From positions 29,489,213-29,553,212 of the forward strand of contig NC_036453.1 in the NCBI RefSeq assembly GCF_002775205.1: a stretch of DNA of 64,000 nt, given 5' to 3'. Origin of the DNA: Xiphophorus maculatus (taxonomy: Eukaryota > Chordata > Actinopteri > Cyprinodontiformes > Poeciliidae). Below the pieces are notes generated by a model, which was given only the letters and a program-made list of their open reading frames with translations, searched no databases and had not been told where the DNA came from. Every line of letters starts with the position of its first letter. The first letter of the stretch is position 1. Position numbers and translations under genes: made by a program. This document shows positions 48,001 through 61,400 of this stretch, in pieces.

Positions 48001-51000
48001 AATATAAAACAGATTTTAAATCGAACTATTTTATTTCTTTCGTCGATCAACTTATAGTTTGGCTTGTAAAAAAAATTCTCCCATAAATGTTTAATGCTGC
48101 CCACTTATGTCCGATAGCTTTCCATTCAATATATACAACATAGGCTTGTTTGTATTTACAAAATAAATAAATAGAAGCATAATCTCTCGCATGTTGTTTT
48201 GGAAACATAACCTTTAATTTGAAAACATTTTCTTGCTGGAAGGAGAAGGAAATTCCAAGTAAGAAATACATGTTTTGTAAAAAAAAACAAAAAAAAAACA
48301 AAAAAAACTTTAATATGACATTCATCCTGTATTTCACTGAAAAAACAAGCATCTTTGGGGAATATAATTTTTTTTTTTAAAAGCAGCAATCATTTTGTTA
48401 CATGAATGTGCACATTTTCAGACTCTATTTTTCATGCACTTTTTGACTGTGAACACGTTTAACAACCTGTCTTCTTAGGTAGGTCTACACACGAAGCCTT
48501 TTGCAGTAAATCTGACGGACTATATCTAAACCTTAGCTGTTCTATCAAGATTGTTTTATTTTTTTTTTTAAAAAATGCGGTTTCCCATCCCCTAGCTATA
48601 AAGCCCTAGTTTGCAAAGAGGTTACAAAAGGATCAATGAAACCTAATTTTACAAATGTATTAATCAGGAAAAGTGTAGAAAAAATTCTCTAAGGCTTTGT
48701 CTAAGACCAGTTCAAATAACATTAAGACCAAATGCTATCACTGAACTTACTCCACAGAGAGACTACTAACTGTTTCTGAGATGAATTTCTACTTTTTTAT
48801 GACCTAGGTTATAAATTATCATTGAACAGTCACATGTCATACTCTTAAGCTGTTCAGTAACTGTGCATTATTTATATTGTTATATTTTCCTACAATGATG
48901 CTGTAATAGTTTTGACAGAGCTGTGATGCTTGTTCTGCAATACTTTGGTAATTACTCTCAACATATGTTATTTAAAAAATGTTGAGAAAATAAATACTTT
49001 ATTTAATGTGCCATAATTCATATTTGTATCTTACAGACATAACATGAAACTGTATACAAATACAGATTAAAAAATAACTCACGAGCAAGGAGCAGTAAAT
49101 AATATTTATTATTAATTACATTTACATAAAAATCAATTCATAAAAAGACAATACCAAGATTGATTGTGCTGAAATACTGGTGTCCATGGAGATGACTGGC
49201 TGTGGAGTGAAAGTTACATTGCATAGCTTGTAGTGACATGTGAGTGAAGTGATGCAAGAAAGTGCATTTGAAGTTAGAGACTGTGGCATTTTCTTGTTCA
49301 TCAGGGTACAAAAAAAATCACAGTTGGATCTCAGCAGGCTCTTAAATCTTAACATTTCCCATTGATTGACACATTATCACCACATCACCTTACCCTGACA
49401 AATATCAGCCATATTTATACAGTAATGCCTCACAGCATCATGAGACAAACATTCAAGCACACTGATGTGAACATGTTCAAAGCAGAGTAAGACACTGATT
49501 TAACAATACACATAAACGGTAAATTTCAGAAGTGATCTTAATAAAATCATGAATGTATGTGAAATGGCAAAAACTGTACTGTATACAGATCCCATAGTGA
49601 TCTGTAAACAGCTCGTTTGTGTGCATTGCTTGTCCCAAAACAACAAATCTACACAGCACTGCCAAGAAATAAAGCTGAGAAATACACAATGTGGGAGAAA
49701 GAGAAGTCAGATCTTCAGGTATGAGTATATCTTTTCACCAGACTAATCAATAGTTTAACAAAGAGGCTGAAAGTGGCTTTGTGGAGGTTCTCTTCAGTCA
49801 AAACTACAACACCGTGCCTATTCAAAGCAAAAGGGAAAACTCCTGAGATGAGCATTTTTTCACAAGCATACCTTAACCTGTGTTTAAAAAGAAAACAACT
49901 TTACATTAACATTTAATAAATATGACAATATTCTATCAGAAACATAGTGGTTCACCAATACTCAAAATGGTTCATACAAGTAAGCACACAACAGAGTAAA
50001 AAAAACATAGTTGGAAAAATATAATACAATGTCATAAGGTATATAAAAAAATGAATACATACAATGATTAAATTAACTAATAATTGAGCAAAAGTCCTTT
50101 CAGATGTTGCTTATCTACTAAAATTAGATATGCATGGTTAAGATAAGTTATAATAAAGAAGTGACTGTCATTTTGTCTTAGATTTTCTGCTATAAATTGG
50201 GAAATCCTGACAAATCTTTCAGAAAACACTCTACAGGATACTTGCTAATCTTCTTAAAAAATGAGTACAATAATAGAAGATGTCTTTTATTTTCAAAAGT
50301 ATGCTAAAATGACAAAATGGATACTGCAACCTTTCACCTTTCTAAGATATCTCCAGTATCCTTAATTATCTTTTGCAGCCAGCAGAAAATGTAACGGTGA
50401 AATGTTAAGTACTGGAGCCTCCACTGTTTGATGACAGCAGAGGTGTTTTCATTGTCGTACTTTCCTACTATTTAAAACTGTCTCTACAAGCTTCCAGAAA
50501 AAGTACAAGAGTTATCAAAGTTTTCTCCTGTCTAGAGCACAGATTGCACAGTGACATGTGCTCAGCAAATATGCATGCCTCGTCACACTGCTGGTGTTTT
50601 ACTTTTCAATCAGTAACACAAAAGACAATTTTGGCTGTTTGGAAATATTTTGGTCACAAAGACAAAGACCTTTACGTTTTAGAATTGAGAGGCTCTTACC
50701 CTTATTAAGGTAACAAACTACAGCTGGGAAGTTACAAGTAACATTTATGCTAATTTGGATTGCAGCTATCAGTTTCTCATGTTGAAAATCTTTGGTTGTG
50801 AGATTGAGTCAATGACCTGTGGTCATACTGTGAAACAGGCTGATTGCCAGTCAACAACACTCTCACAACTAAAGATGATCTGACAAATATCAAGCAGAAA
50901 AATCATCTAGCATTGCTGCTGCTAAGACAGAAATCTTCTTTTGACTAGCCCTAAATGCTTCCCAACTTTTCTCTCTTACCTCAAACCTCTTCCCTCTCTT

Positions 51001-51995
51001 TTTAGTGTCCAGCTCAAAGAATAACAACTGTACCATCAATAACCACAGTTAATTTAATCTTGAACTGATGCCTCTGTTGGACTTTTTGACATTAATCTGT
51101 TGCAACAAGAGTTACTTTTAAGATTTTTTAAAATATTTTACATATTTAAGCTTTGTATGATTTCTGGATTTGCACACTGTATGCTGTAGTTGCAAGCTAG
51201 CTACCTGAGCAGATATTCCAAGTAATTAAATAGCATCAGATACAATATAAATAAAAAAAAAATAGGAGAATATAAGCTACTTTAAATGGGATGCATATTC
51301 AACTTTAAAAGATTAGGAGAATGACTTGAAGAAGTTACTGATTGCTTTGAAAACAGAATTTAATAATTAGTTCAATAATTTAGAGCTAGTTTTCTGATGA
51401 GGGTGGAGAATGAAAAAAACAGGATGTCATGCACTGACAGATTAATATTCATCATAAAAGGATGTAACAACACTGCTCATTATTTTTTAAACCTAAAATC
51501 TGATCTGTTCTCTGTGGTGCTGTTAATAATTTATAGAAGCCAATGTTTTTTCTCTGGTGATCATTTGCTGCCAAAACAAAGCAAATATGCAGATTGCTCA
51601 TTGGTTGCTGTTTCATTTTGATTCAGCTTTCATCTTGATTCATCTCCTGTTATTAACCTATGAAAAATACTCCACTAATTGCAGGAGTAAAAATGTTCAC
51701 TCCATGGAAGCCACAATTTAAGATGAATATATTAACACTTTTAGTAGTCATGTTCAGACATGCCAGCTTCACATGGACATGTTCATAAACATATGATTAT
51801 CACAGCAGGCAAAATAATTTTAGCTAAAATGCTGTCCAGTTGTCTGAAAAATACAACTTACTGCAAATGATTAGCTAAAGAAACAAACTTTTGTTGCTAA
51901 TTTATTGCGAATATAATCAATCTTACTGCAATGCAACAAGGAATAATGCAAATAGAAAACATTATTATTATGACTGTATTATAGGAATAATTGTT
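48001..51995. other. Intergenic stretch, TRIM promoter to frem2 3' end
   Basis: About 4 kb of AT-rich DNA with A/T-runs (48280-48310, 48370-48380, 48558-48575). No gene, RNA or named repeat recognised; the ORFs are short and unsupported. Confidence 0.5.
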
Positions 51996-52485
51996 GCTTT
52001 TTATTTTAAATAAAGTACTTGAATCATGGTATGACATTTATGTTTAAAACTTTTGTGTTGATATTGCAATACTGTGATTCCTTCATGTTTTTATTGAAGG
52101 TTTTCATACTGAATGCTACCTTCCTCCAGCACTGTATTTTTCACTTAGTCTGCATCATCCCTACGAACACTGGGGTTGACTGTCCTGAAGGATTAGTTTC
52201 TTCAGGCACTTTTAGACACAATTAAGTCTTTACCCAAGACCAAATATACTATGGTATTAACAGCAGAAGCTGAAATGACAAATAAAAACTTGGCATAATA
52301 GTGTTGTACTGAGTGCACTCAAGTGAATTCAGTTCAGTGGTAACATTAACAGGCACACTCTAAGATCATTTGCTCAACTGAATGTTTTTGGTGTTGTAAA
52401 AGTAACTCAGAAAAAGAAAAGGAATATATAAAAACTCCTCCCACGTATTCTGTGTGTCCGTCTGTCCAATTCATGCATTCATGGC
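51996..52485 (-). other. frem2: Putative frem2 3' UTR
   Basis: Minus-strand AATAAA signals lie at about 52090-52095 and 52000-52005, giving a 3' UTR of roughly 400-490 bases after the frem2 stop. The extent is inferred. Confidence 0.4.
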
Positions 52486-55400
52486 TCAGACCTCAGAGCT
52501 GTTGTGGCAGTCTTGCATCCTCACCACCAGCATGGGTTCGGTGCTGACAGAACCTTTCACCACCTCCTGCACTCCCTCGCTCCATACCTCCTTCCCATCC
52601 TTTTGTCTGGATTTCAGTACCAGTGCAATGGTAACAATAATGAGGACTGTCAGCAGCAGCCCCACCAGTACCCCCACAATGCTCACTAGACTTTCCTCTT
52701 GATTGTCAGCGTTCAGCTCACCAAGTTCTCGGCCACCAGGGAACAACTCATCTGATCCCCTCGACCTTCTCTTGGTGCGGTCTAAAGCAATATGCATAAT
52801 GTTGGTCCCTCGGCCGTTATCTATTCCAATATCTTCTGCAATTGCTGGGATTTTGTCGTGAGCAGATCTTTTTCTGCGATGGCTTTTTGTGCCAAATGAT
52901 GTCAGAGTGGAAACAAAAGAGTGGTACTCTAGGCTGCGTTTCCCAATGCCCCTGTTGGTGTTCTCTTTGGAGCGAACGGTGTAAATGGTGTGTATATACC
53001 ATTCGCGCCCTGCAGCGACCTGAGGATGAGAATAGCTATGAACACTAAGAAAAACGGTCTCAGTAATTGTACATTCTCTACATTCTACTGCATAAAGCAC
53101 ATATGGATAAGCATTTTGTTTCCTATTAAAATAGTCACATTCACAGTCCATATTTTCCAGGAAATAGACAAATGCAGTTTTTTTCAGTGATACCAGCTAA
53201 TACAAGATATTAAAGACAATCTAGACAGTTTTTAAAAAAGGGGGTCTCAAACTATAGTCCTTATGTGTTGTGGTCCTACAACTTTTAAATGTCTTTCTGG
53301 TCTAACACACCTGAATAAAATGGCTTAATTGAATCCTCAGCATACAGCCATGTTCTACGGAACCTTGCTAATGACCTTAACATTTTATTCAGGTGTATTG
53401 AAGTAGACACAAAAACACAAATTTGAAGAACATTGATCTTCGAGGAGTGTAAGACCCCTGATTCAAAACATTAATAAATCCACTCTTCTGTCTCAAGCAT
53501 TTACAGCATGAAATCTCCTCTGGTCCTTATAAAAATGATTAATGGATTAAATGGCAGAAAGGCTAAAAAGCTTCCATCAATGAGACATAGCATACCTGGA
53601 ACATGGCTGTTGAGTCCAGGCTAAACCCATCAGATCCTGACTTTCTGACAAGAGATACAGCTGATGGATCGTCTACTGCCAGCACCGCATTAAAACTGAC
53701 ATCTCCAAACACACGTGCCTGAGTCTCTGGCTGGGCCTTGTCCTGGTAAGTCAAACAATATTGATTTTTAGATAAAAGAAGGTAGAGAAAAAAAGATTTC
53801 TCAACGATTCACACTTTTAAGTTTTAAAACTTTTGTATACTCACAAGAATCTTGAATCTGTATAGCAAGGATGGAGAGTCAGCGAGACAGCCAAATTCAA
53901 ACTTGGTTGGATTATATTTGGGCACATAGCCATCAGCACCAGTGCAGAGAAACACCTTCTCTATGCTGCAGAAGAAAGAATCTCCCAAATTCTGCACTGG
54001 ATCCACCATGACACGACCATATATTGTGTCACCTAAAAGAAGCAAATAATGTGTCAGTTCTATATGCTAACATTGTGAATCTTGAATGTTGATATTTTGT
54101 TCTATTTTCATCCCTTTTTAAATGTTTGAGCCTATTGCGCTTTAGCAAAGCTAATTAAGTGGAGACTATATATTTATTAAATGTAATGCAGCTTTGCAAA
54201 ATGAATACAGGAAATTAAACGTCTCACCTTCAGAAAAAGTGACGTCACTCTCCTGTTCAAAACCCACAGAGCCATCAGAAAGCCAGAGGCTCTTCTGGGA
54301 CAGCAAGAACATCTGAGTATTCAGACTAAATTCCACTGCAACTGGGTCGCTCACCTACAGAGAGATTAAGCTATGTCAGTGAGTCAAGGCAAAAAGTGAC
54401 AGAAAAACAAATACAAATTGTTCATGAGTGGATTTTCCTTCAAAGGATTACACTTACTTGCTGAAATCTAATGTCGAGATCAAAAGTGAGATATTCTCTG
54501 GGATTGCAAACAGGTGGAACAGTGTATTCCATGTTCTGAGATGTTGTACATGGGATCAAATGCACTGTGTATGTTCCAGAATAATCTCTGATCTGTATAC
54601 GAAAAATACAAAAGTAAAGGGCGTTCCAAAAATGTGTTTGTTAAAAAAAGGAAATATTACATAAGACCAGCTAAAAACAGGTTTTTATAGAGTATTTCTT
54701 CAAAAAGGCAGAAATACTGCCTTTTTGACTTGAATTTCAAAAATAAACAAACTTTTCAGTTCTATAATTTTTTTGGGATGCATCTGTGCTTTATAGCAAT
54801 AGTTTATATCATGTTAACAGCACTCAGAACAATTATTGCTTCTCTGTTAAATACAATCTATTACAGGTTGCAGATGTTTAACACTTTTGAAGAAGTGCAA
54901 TAATACTTAAGGTTAGCACCCAATGAGTCTCATACTGTCCTAATCATGGGATGAAAAAAGCCGCATGCCCTCTTACAGCAAAATCAGAGAGCAAGGTCCA
55001 TTGCTGGACTGGCTGGTTGTAGGTGGGCTCAGTCCTCACTAAGGTGAGGTTAAAGGTCAGGCCTGGGTGGTCCACACTCATCACCATGGATGACATGGAT
55101 GTTGCTAGAGACATTTTAAGAAGTTTAAAAGTGATATCAGCATCAACAATATTTATTTTTGTTTTAGGAATCAGCAAGTTTCATTGTAAAATCATGTCAG
55201 TCAGTATTACCGGTTGTTTTGATTCTGCCTGAAGAATGAGACTCAACAAACAGACCCCTGAAATGAGCTTTCGTGCGGAAATTCACCACCAAACGTCCCT
55301 GCTCATTGATGCGCATGCTGGTAGGATACAACGATCCTATGAAAAAAAAAATATATATATATAAATTCAAAAGAAAATTAATTTCTTTTAAGAAACACTA

Positions 55401-58400
55401 CTCTTTCTGATATGGGAACTTACCCTGGAGCTCTGCCTGTGGGGGGCTGCCGATGCCCTCCTGCCACAGAATTGCTGTGTCATACACAAAAGTGAGGCGC
55501 AGCTCTGACTGGAGGTCAAAGTGCTGCCAGCCACCGGTGCCCAGGGGTGAGTGGAACACATAAGACACGTAGAGAGGCACACGCAGGGTTACGTAAGATT
55601 GGACCAAGTTCAGCACCTGCAGGAAATTTCAAGTGGAAATTAGTTGTTTCTATTTACCTTAAAAATAACTGAATGCAGACATCTGATTTTTATGCTGTTG
55701 TTATATAGATAAGTCTCTCATAGAATGAAATTCATATTCTATATATATAAAAAAGTACTTCCATCCATCCATCCATTTTCTGTACACCCTTGTCCCTAGT
55801 GGGGTCGTTAGAAAAAAGTACACTTGGTATTTACTTAAAGCAGTTTAGTAAAACATTTCACAATCTTTCAGATTAAGAAATGATTGCAGGTTGAAAACCT
55901 ATAATAAGTACAGGAAAGATGTAACAGATGAACACAGTGCTCTCCTCCTCAAGGTCCTTGAAGTCTCCTACTCCTACTCAGTGGGTTCAGGATACAGAAA
56001 CGCCTCCTTGTGTTATACACAAACAACCAATGATGTAGGCTGATACCGACATCTCTTTTACCTTTCAAAGCAACTGTTTCAACAATAAAAAACTTTCTAC
56101 TGATCACAACTGAATACTGTATATATATTAAAACATAAACATGTTTAAATAATTCACTGCAACTTATTCAGTCACATTCATATGCTATAAACACCGTGCC
56201 CAAAATGCTACCACTAGATGTCCCTGTACACCAATATTTTGGTATTATTCAATCTGCCTTTAAAGATTTGAATTACAGGACTTCACTCAAATTAGATTAG
56301 AAGTTCATCTTTAAAATATACATAACTTACACATTATATTTAACCGGCGTAGAGTGAACATGATTTGGATATTCATATTCTATATTCTACCAACCTGGAG
56401 GAGAAAATGCCCTGCTCTAGTAGATTTACAGCTGTGCCATACTCTTTCTATTTTCACATGATGGACTGAACATTGCTCCAAGAGATGCCCAAAAATTGAG
56501 ATATTGTTTTATAACATAGCCCTGCTTTGAATGCCTCTGTAACATCATCACTGACCTGTTTGATACATTCCCATGAATGTCACATTTTTCAGATTTCAGC
56601 TTATGTTATTGTTAAAGTTAAATCTTTATTGCAGTTAGTATCAACTAATCTGTGCTCTTTGATTTATGTATCCACCTGGAACCAGAAGGCAGTGAACACC
56701 TTGGAAATGTTGTTCTTTTTCTTGTTCCAGGACAGCAATTACAACTGGAACACAGGTCTTGTGGATCACAAACCTTACATGTAACTACTGTGTGTTGCCA
56801 GCAAAAGTTATTTTTACTTCCTCTCCATCTCCTTCTGCATTGCATACACACTCACATTTATACCAAACTTCACACATGCAGTCTAATCAGCAAAAAAGAA
56901 GCTGAAAGATCAAAGGCTGGAGGAGAACAAAAGAGCAGCAGGACAAGAGCAGGGGTCATTTTCAAAGAAACTATATAAGAACCACTATAAAATTGCAGAG
57001 TAAACACTACAACACCTGCAGAGAGAATGTAAACAGAAATTTTGATTTTCTAAGGATCTGGTCACAATAAATACATTTGACAGAGCTATCTAAAAATCGT
57101 TTGAAAGATAGATTTGTGGAAATCTTCAAATATAATGGCTTCAATTGATGATGTTAACAGTTTTGTGTCAATCTAAGCAGTGTTCAGCATTAAGAGAATC
57201 AATAGCTGTCTAGACTCGAGATAAACTTTGAGTGTTTTGTGTGTTGGTGTGTACTTTCTCACTGAAAGATGTCCCAAACAGGTGTCCGGAATTAGCAAAC
57301 AAACGTACAAACCTCCACTGAATGAAACATTTAAAGGAGGAAAAGAGATATGGCGCTGCTCTGTCTATGTCACCTCCTCATTCAGACGTCAATGTGTAAA
57401 TAGACTGAGCATACACAACAGGGCACAAACAGGCCACAATCCACACAAAGGCAGCAGTCGCCCAAATGTACAAACAATCTCTAGATTGAATTTTAAAAGC
57501 TCTTTTGGACAAAGGTTACACACACCTGTCCATCTGTGCCTATTGTACCTCCACAGTCCGTAAGCAGTTCAGACATGTGGTAGTAGCTGCTGAACTCCCA
57601 CAGACATGCTTCCAGGTTCAGGTTCCTGTAGAAGCGCAGCGTGCTGTTCCCCCGCAAAGAGACGCTGAACTGGTAGGGCGCAGACTCCCCCATGCTCTCT
57701 GGGCTGCGTGTCGAAGCAGTGATGAAGCTGTGACCTGTTGTGACCTCATTGAAGTCAAGCAAATTTGAACAGCGGTGGTTTCCGACTCGGGTTCCATCTG
57801 GACTCAAAGTCAGGTCAAAGTTCATGAGGGGCCGAGTGGAGATTACTGGAAGCATACCTGCAAAATTGAATGGGAAAAGATTCCAGGCATGGTCAGGTAT
57901 CTTTGAGAGATACCGTGCTTTGCAAAACTTTATTTTAGTGGGATGTTATATGAAAGACCAACATAAAGTAGTGCATACTTGTAAGGTGAATGTAAAATGA
58001 TACATTGCTCTCAAACTGATTTCTAAATACAGTCTAAAAAGTGTGACCTACATTTGGATTTTGTCCCGCAGAGCGACACTTTGCAGAGTCACCTTTTGCT
58101 CTAGTTAAGTGCTTTATAATATACTAAAATATTTAACATTTGTTCTTACCCAGTCTGTTTGTTTAGGTGGACAGCAATATTTTGGTGTGTTCACACTTGT
58201 CCCAGACCTTTTCTATTTTCAGAGGATGTAATGAATAGTGCTCTGAAACATGTCCCAGCTTTTTAGATAATCAGAGTCAGATGAAGGAAAAGGCATATCA
58301 AGCCACTCCCAGAAATAATTGAATTCTAAGACACAACAAAGATCTACAATTTTTACATTTTTTTATTGAGAATGAGAATATTAATACATTTGATTTGATG

Positions 58401-61400
58401 GTTTCAGCACAGACAAACAAAAATGACTTCAAATTGTTTAAAAATTAAATTTAGGATTTAAAGGAATTTGTAGACTTGCTTTCTAAAACTGCAAAAATTA
58501 ATCTTCATTGTTTGATGGTTTTGCTAACCATCAAACAATGCTCAGTTTATTCCCAAATTCATCTTACCAATTGTTTATAAAGGGGCTACAATATATATTT
58601 TTTACATACATACATTGTGTCATTTTAAAGCACAATCAAGTAACTATGTTACCTTCAGTTGTTTACTAAAGACTAAAGGGGACTTCATAGAAAAACTTAC
58701 CCTAGTCCAATATTTTACACAAATTTGTACTATTATTACTTAAGTCTATCATATGAGCAATAATGAATTATATTGACTATATTTTTAAGGGGCAAAATGC
58801 AAAAAGGTTTGATCGCAAAGAATTGGAAAAAATACAATAAGCTTAATAAGTGATGAATAGAGAATCAAAACCAAAATTAATATCAAGGAGTAGCCTTGAT
58901 GCTGGTCTTTTTTTGCCAGGATTCAATAAATATTCTGGCTGCCATGCTGCTGCTGATCCCCAGTGGTGAATATTACTCACACTACATTACACTTGACTTC
59001 ATTGGTGGAAGCAGACCTGCCTCCAGCTCCAAACTTACCATCTATGTGAGGCATGGTGATGGTCACTTTGATGAGGTTAGGGTGTTTCTGGTCATCTGCT
59101 CCGGTGTAGCGCAGCTTTGCAGAGAACGGTTCAGCGCCCACAGTTCCCATTTTACGAGGCTGACACACACCTTTTTATGACAAAAAATAAAACCAGAGAC
59201 AAAAGCACAAACTGCAAATCAAAGTAAGAATGGCTCATCAATGTGCATGAGTCTCTTTTGGAAGAGAAAAAACTGATTTGGAGATTTCTACACAAATGAT
59301 TGTTACCAAGTCAGGTAGTGATTTCCATATTTGCAGGAATACACGACGACCACCCAGTGAGAGCAGGTCTGGACTTGTTGCTTCCAGGATGTGTAGGTGG
59401 AAAACAGCATAAATGATTGCGTAGCAACAGCAAAAACCAAGCATTCTTTTCTCTTTTTGAGAAATGACTGATAGCTCTGAACCATTCTCAGAAAATAGCT
59501 TGTAGAAGCACTAAATTATGGGATACTTGAACTGTTATAATGAGGGGAAAAGAGTGCACATGCTGTTAAACTGTTCTATTTTTGCATAAAGCTGATCCAT
59601 GTCGTAATGGATCATTTTAACTCACAATCTTAAAGTCAATTTTCAAACTAACACCAAAGTAGATTAAATTAAATCAATTTAAGAAGGAGACAGAACATTG
59701 TTTAAGACTGCTGCGTCTTAAACAATCAAGCTGGGGAAAAATTTCTTATTATAGACCATCTATAAAGTATTATTAATTGATGAGTTACTCACTGGGTTTC
59801 CCCCTCAGTGGTGGGTGTGGGTGTGTGGGGGTGTTTGTACGTGTGGGTACGAGTGCTTGACCTTTTATATCAACAGTGTGATGTCAGGAACAGACTCTTT
59901 GAAAAGTGTTAAGGTTAACAAGCATGCACGTTATTAAAATTTTCTATTTTTGCATAAAGCTGATCCATGTCAAAATGGATCACTTTAACTCACAATCTTA
60001 AAGTCAATTTTCAAACTAACACCAAAGTAGATGAAATGAAACCAATTTAAGAAGGAGACAGAGATATTATTTTTGATTACCTACTGGAAATACATAAAAT
60101 GTTGCAAGTCCTTGAGTAGTTAAATGTTGGGAAGGAGTAGCAATCCATTTAAACAGAGGTATTCAAAGTAAATGAGTAAACACAATTTTAAAAAGGTCTG
60201 AAAAAAAGCCAAACTGAGATTTCTGAAATGCAAAGGTTTCCAAACTACCTTAATTACATTTTTGTTCATGAGATTCTCTTTTTCAAAATAAGTGTGTTGC
60301 ACACACATAAAAAACAATGGCCCCAAAAACCTAGCTTCTCAAAGAAGAGAAGGTTTTATATTATTCAATAGAAAGCTCCACTGTATTATTTAAAAATCCC
60401 ATTTCCTGAAGATTCATAATTCCTAAAGAACAAAGCTCTTTCTTTGTGCAGTAAGGGAATCAAATCGCTATTAGATATCTCTTGCTTCCCTCTGGGTAAG
60501 TGAAAATGCACAGAATGGGGTTCCTTCATTGTTTGCCTCTCACCTTCCTCCTGGCTGATGGTGACAATGGGGCTGTTGAGCTCCAAACCTTCCTCCCCAT
60601 TAGAATTAACAGCTCGAGCAGCGCACCGCACCCTCGAACCTGCCTGGAAGTAGATCGAGTCCAGCGAGATCATCTTAGAGGAGGTAAAGAACGTGTCAAA
60701 GTCCACCTCCCTCATGGGGCTGGTGACGCCATCGGGACCTGCTGGGGCACTGATAAGCCAGCGGTAGCGGGTCAAGGTGTTGTTGATGTGCTCGCTGACA
60801 CAGATAGGACCCGTCTTGTCATAGTCTGGGTATTTCGTGTTGCAAGCCTGCAAGATGGGGCACAGGGGGTGTGGGTGGGTATAAAAGACAGCAGAGACGA
60901 TCAAATTCAGATGTTTCAATATGTTATGTTCTTATAATGGAGTGTTTATAATTAGCTTTTGGATATTTAGTAGGGTAGAGATAATGGATGAAGAGGTGAG
61001 CTTTAAAGAGATTCTGCAGATTTGCTTTTAAACCTGTTGACATTAAGCCCCTCTGGTGCAGCACTCAACACTTTTTTGATTTTTTTTTTTTTTTGACAAG
61101 ACTACTTCATTTTGCCTCCTTCGATAGTCTCACACACACACTGCAGCAAAACAAGCACATCCACTCTCCTGTACTCACTTGCTCACACACAAACCACACA
61201 CAGCAGCCACCTGAGGATCAAATGACTTAACACATCACGAGAATCCACTTAAGAGTCCCACCGAGACAGTGTTTTGAGAGTGGAAGTGATCTTCCATGTG
61301 TGAAAGAGGGAGGACTGCAGCCCAGCTAAACCATGCAGTGTGCCTTTATAATGACAGGCAGGCCAAAACCTGGAGGACAATTTAATTATTAGCTTCCTGG

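Noticed and set aside
52454..53190. Several plus-strand ORFs
   Set aside because: Shadows of the last frem2 exon and its flank; the minus-strand frame has clear FREM2 homology and splice signals.
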